From Halorussus litoreus (GTDB taxonomy: Archaea; Halobacteriota; Halobacteria; Halobacteriales; Haladaptataceae), in assembly GCF_003382685.1 (NCBI RefSeq), contig NZ_QLVG01000051.1, positions 1 to 44,040 on the forward strand: DNA of 44,040 bases, written 5' to 3'. Shown here piece after piece: positions 44,010 through 44,040 of the stretch (positions within the stretch are counted from its first letter, which is position 1; each line of letters opens with the position of its first letter). Both the position numbers and the translations under genes were made by a program. The notes beneath the pieces are model-generated. The model was not told the origin of the DNA, ran no database searches, and saw only the letters and a list, made by a program, of their open reading frames with translations.

Positions 44010-44040
44010 GAACGGGGTGGGGCTGCCGGGCCCCAACGCA

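Overview
This 44 kb window is a chromosomal segment of a haloarchaeon (class Halobacteria, salt-in strategy). The DNA is very GC-rich, the proteins are strongly acidic, and short acidic linkers are common. Many genes look leaderless, with a TATA-like box about 26-30 nt before the start codon. Several protein families are haloarchaeal (DUF5802, DUF5815, DUF2240, HFX_2341/DUF6293, MptA). Most of the window is core chromosome with short transcription units. I found no tRNA, rRNA, CRISPR array or intact transposase.

Layout. 1-8.3 kb: 5' part of an archaeal-type ThrRS/editing-domain gene divergent from homoserine kinase (thrB), an SDR dehydrogenase, a small membrane protein, pdxS, an FNT channel fused to two Usp domains, a DUF1405 membrane protein and a Tat lipoprotein beta-propeller. 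8.3-15.9 kb: HFX_2341 regulator, DUF2240, a HAD hydrolase, a zf-HIT protein, mptA, nadK and a KaiC/RAD55-type ATPase with a long acidic/Gly linker. 16-22.3 kb: UspA, the resection pair herA and nurA, moaB and a type-1 idi-like gene. 22.9-27.7 kb: carB and the DUF5802/DUF5815 divergent pair. 27.7-30.4 kb: an AT-richer accessory island with a Tat-exported Cys-rich precursor resembling halocin C8 precursors in layout, a second Tat-exported protein in the same operon, and a divergent multi-pass membrane protein. 30.4-44 kb: lipid kinase, gpmI, a zinc-type dehydrogenase, glycosyltransferase, CapA-like lipoprotein, zinc-finger protein, rhodanese, small membrane and unknown proteins, an aRF1/Vms1-like GGQ protein and a PPOX-family protein.

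The most striking signal is non-coding. Eight intergenic sites carry a ~115-190 nt element that starts with GAAAGCC, ends with CCTTTCAKCCRCC, and folds into the same nested hairpin. Its central 9-bp helix changes sequence from copy to copy while staying paired, and an asymmetric internal loop (A opposite GGG, next to TATC/GATA) is kept. Just 3' of most copies lie one to five 25-27 nt hairpin-like units (CACCG...CGGTGG), in perfect 27-nt register at two loci. This looks like an undescribed structured RNA or mobile DNA element family.

A second layer is palindromic DNA inside coding sequence. A 51-bp segment (42/51 identical by my alignment) sits in frame in both herA and gpmI and encodes the same peptide pattern (SEAQxASxxSSGGxPRD). 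Perfect palindromes with 22-25 bp arms lie in the linkers of herA, the KaiC-like gene and a small membrane protein gene; two of them encode AAESxDSAA. These resemble, in principle, the coding palindromic elements known from Rickettsia.
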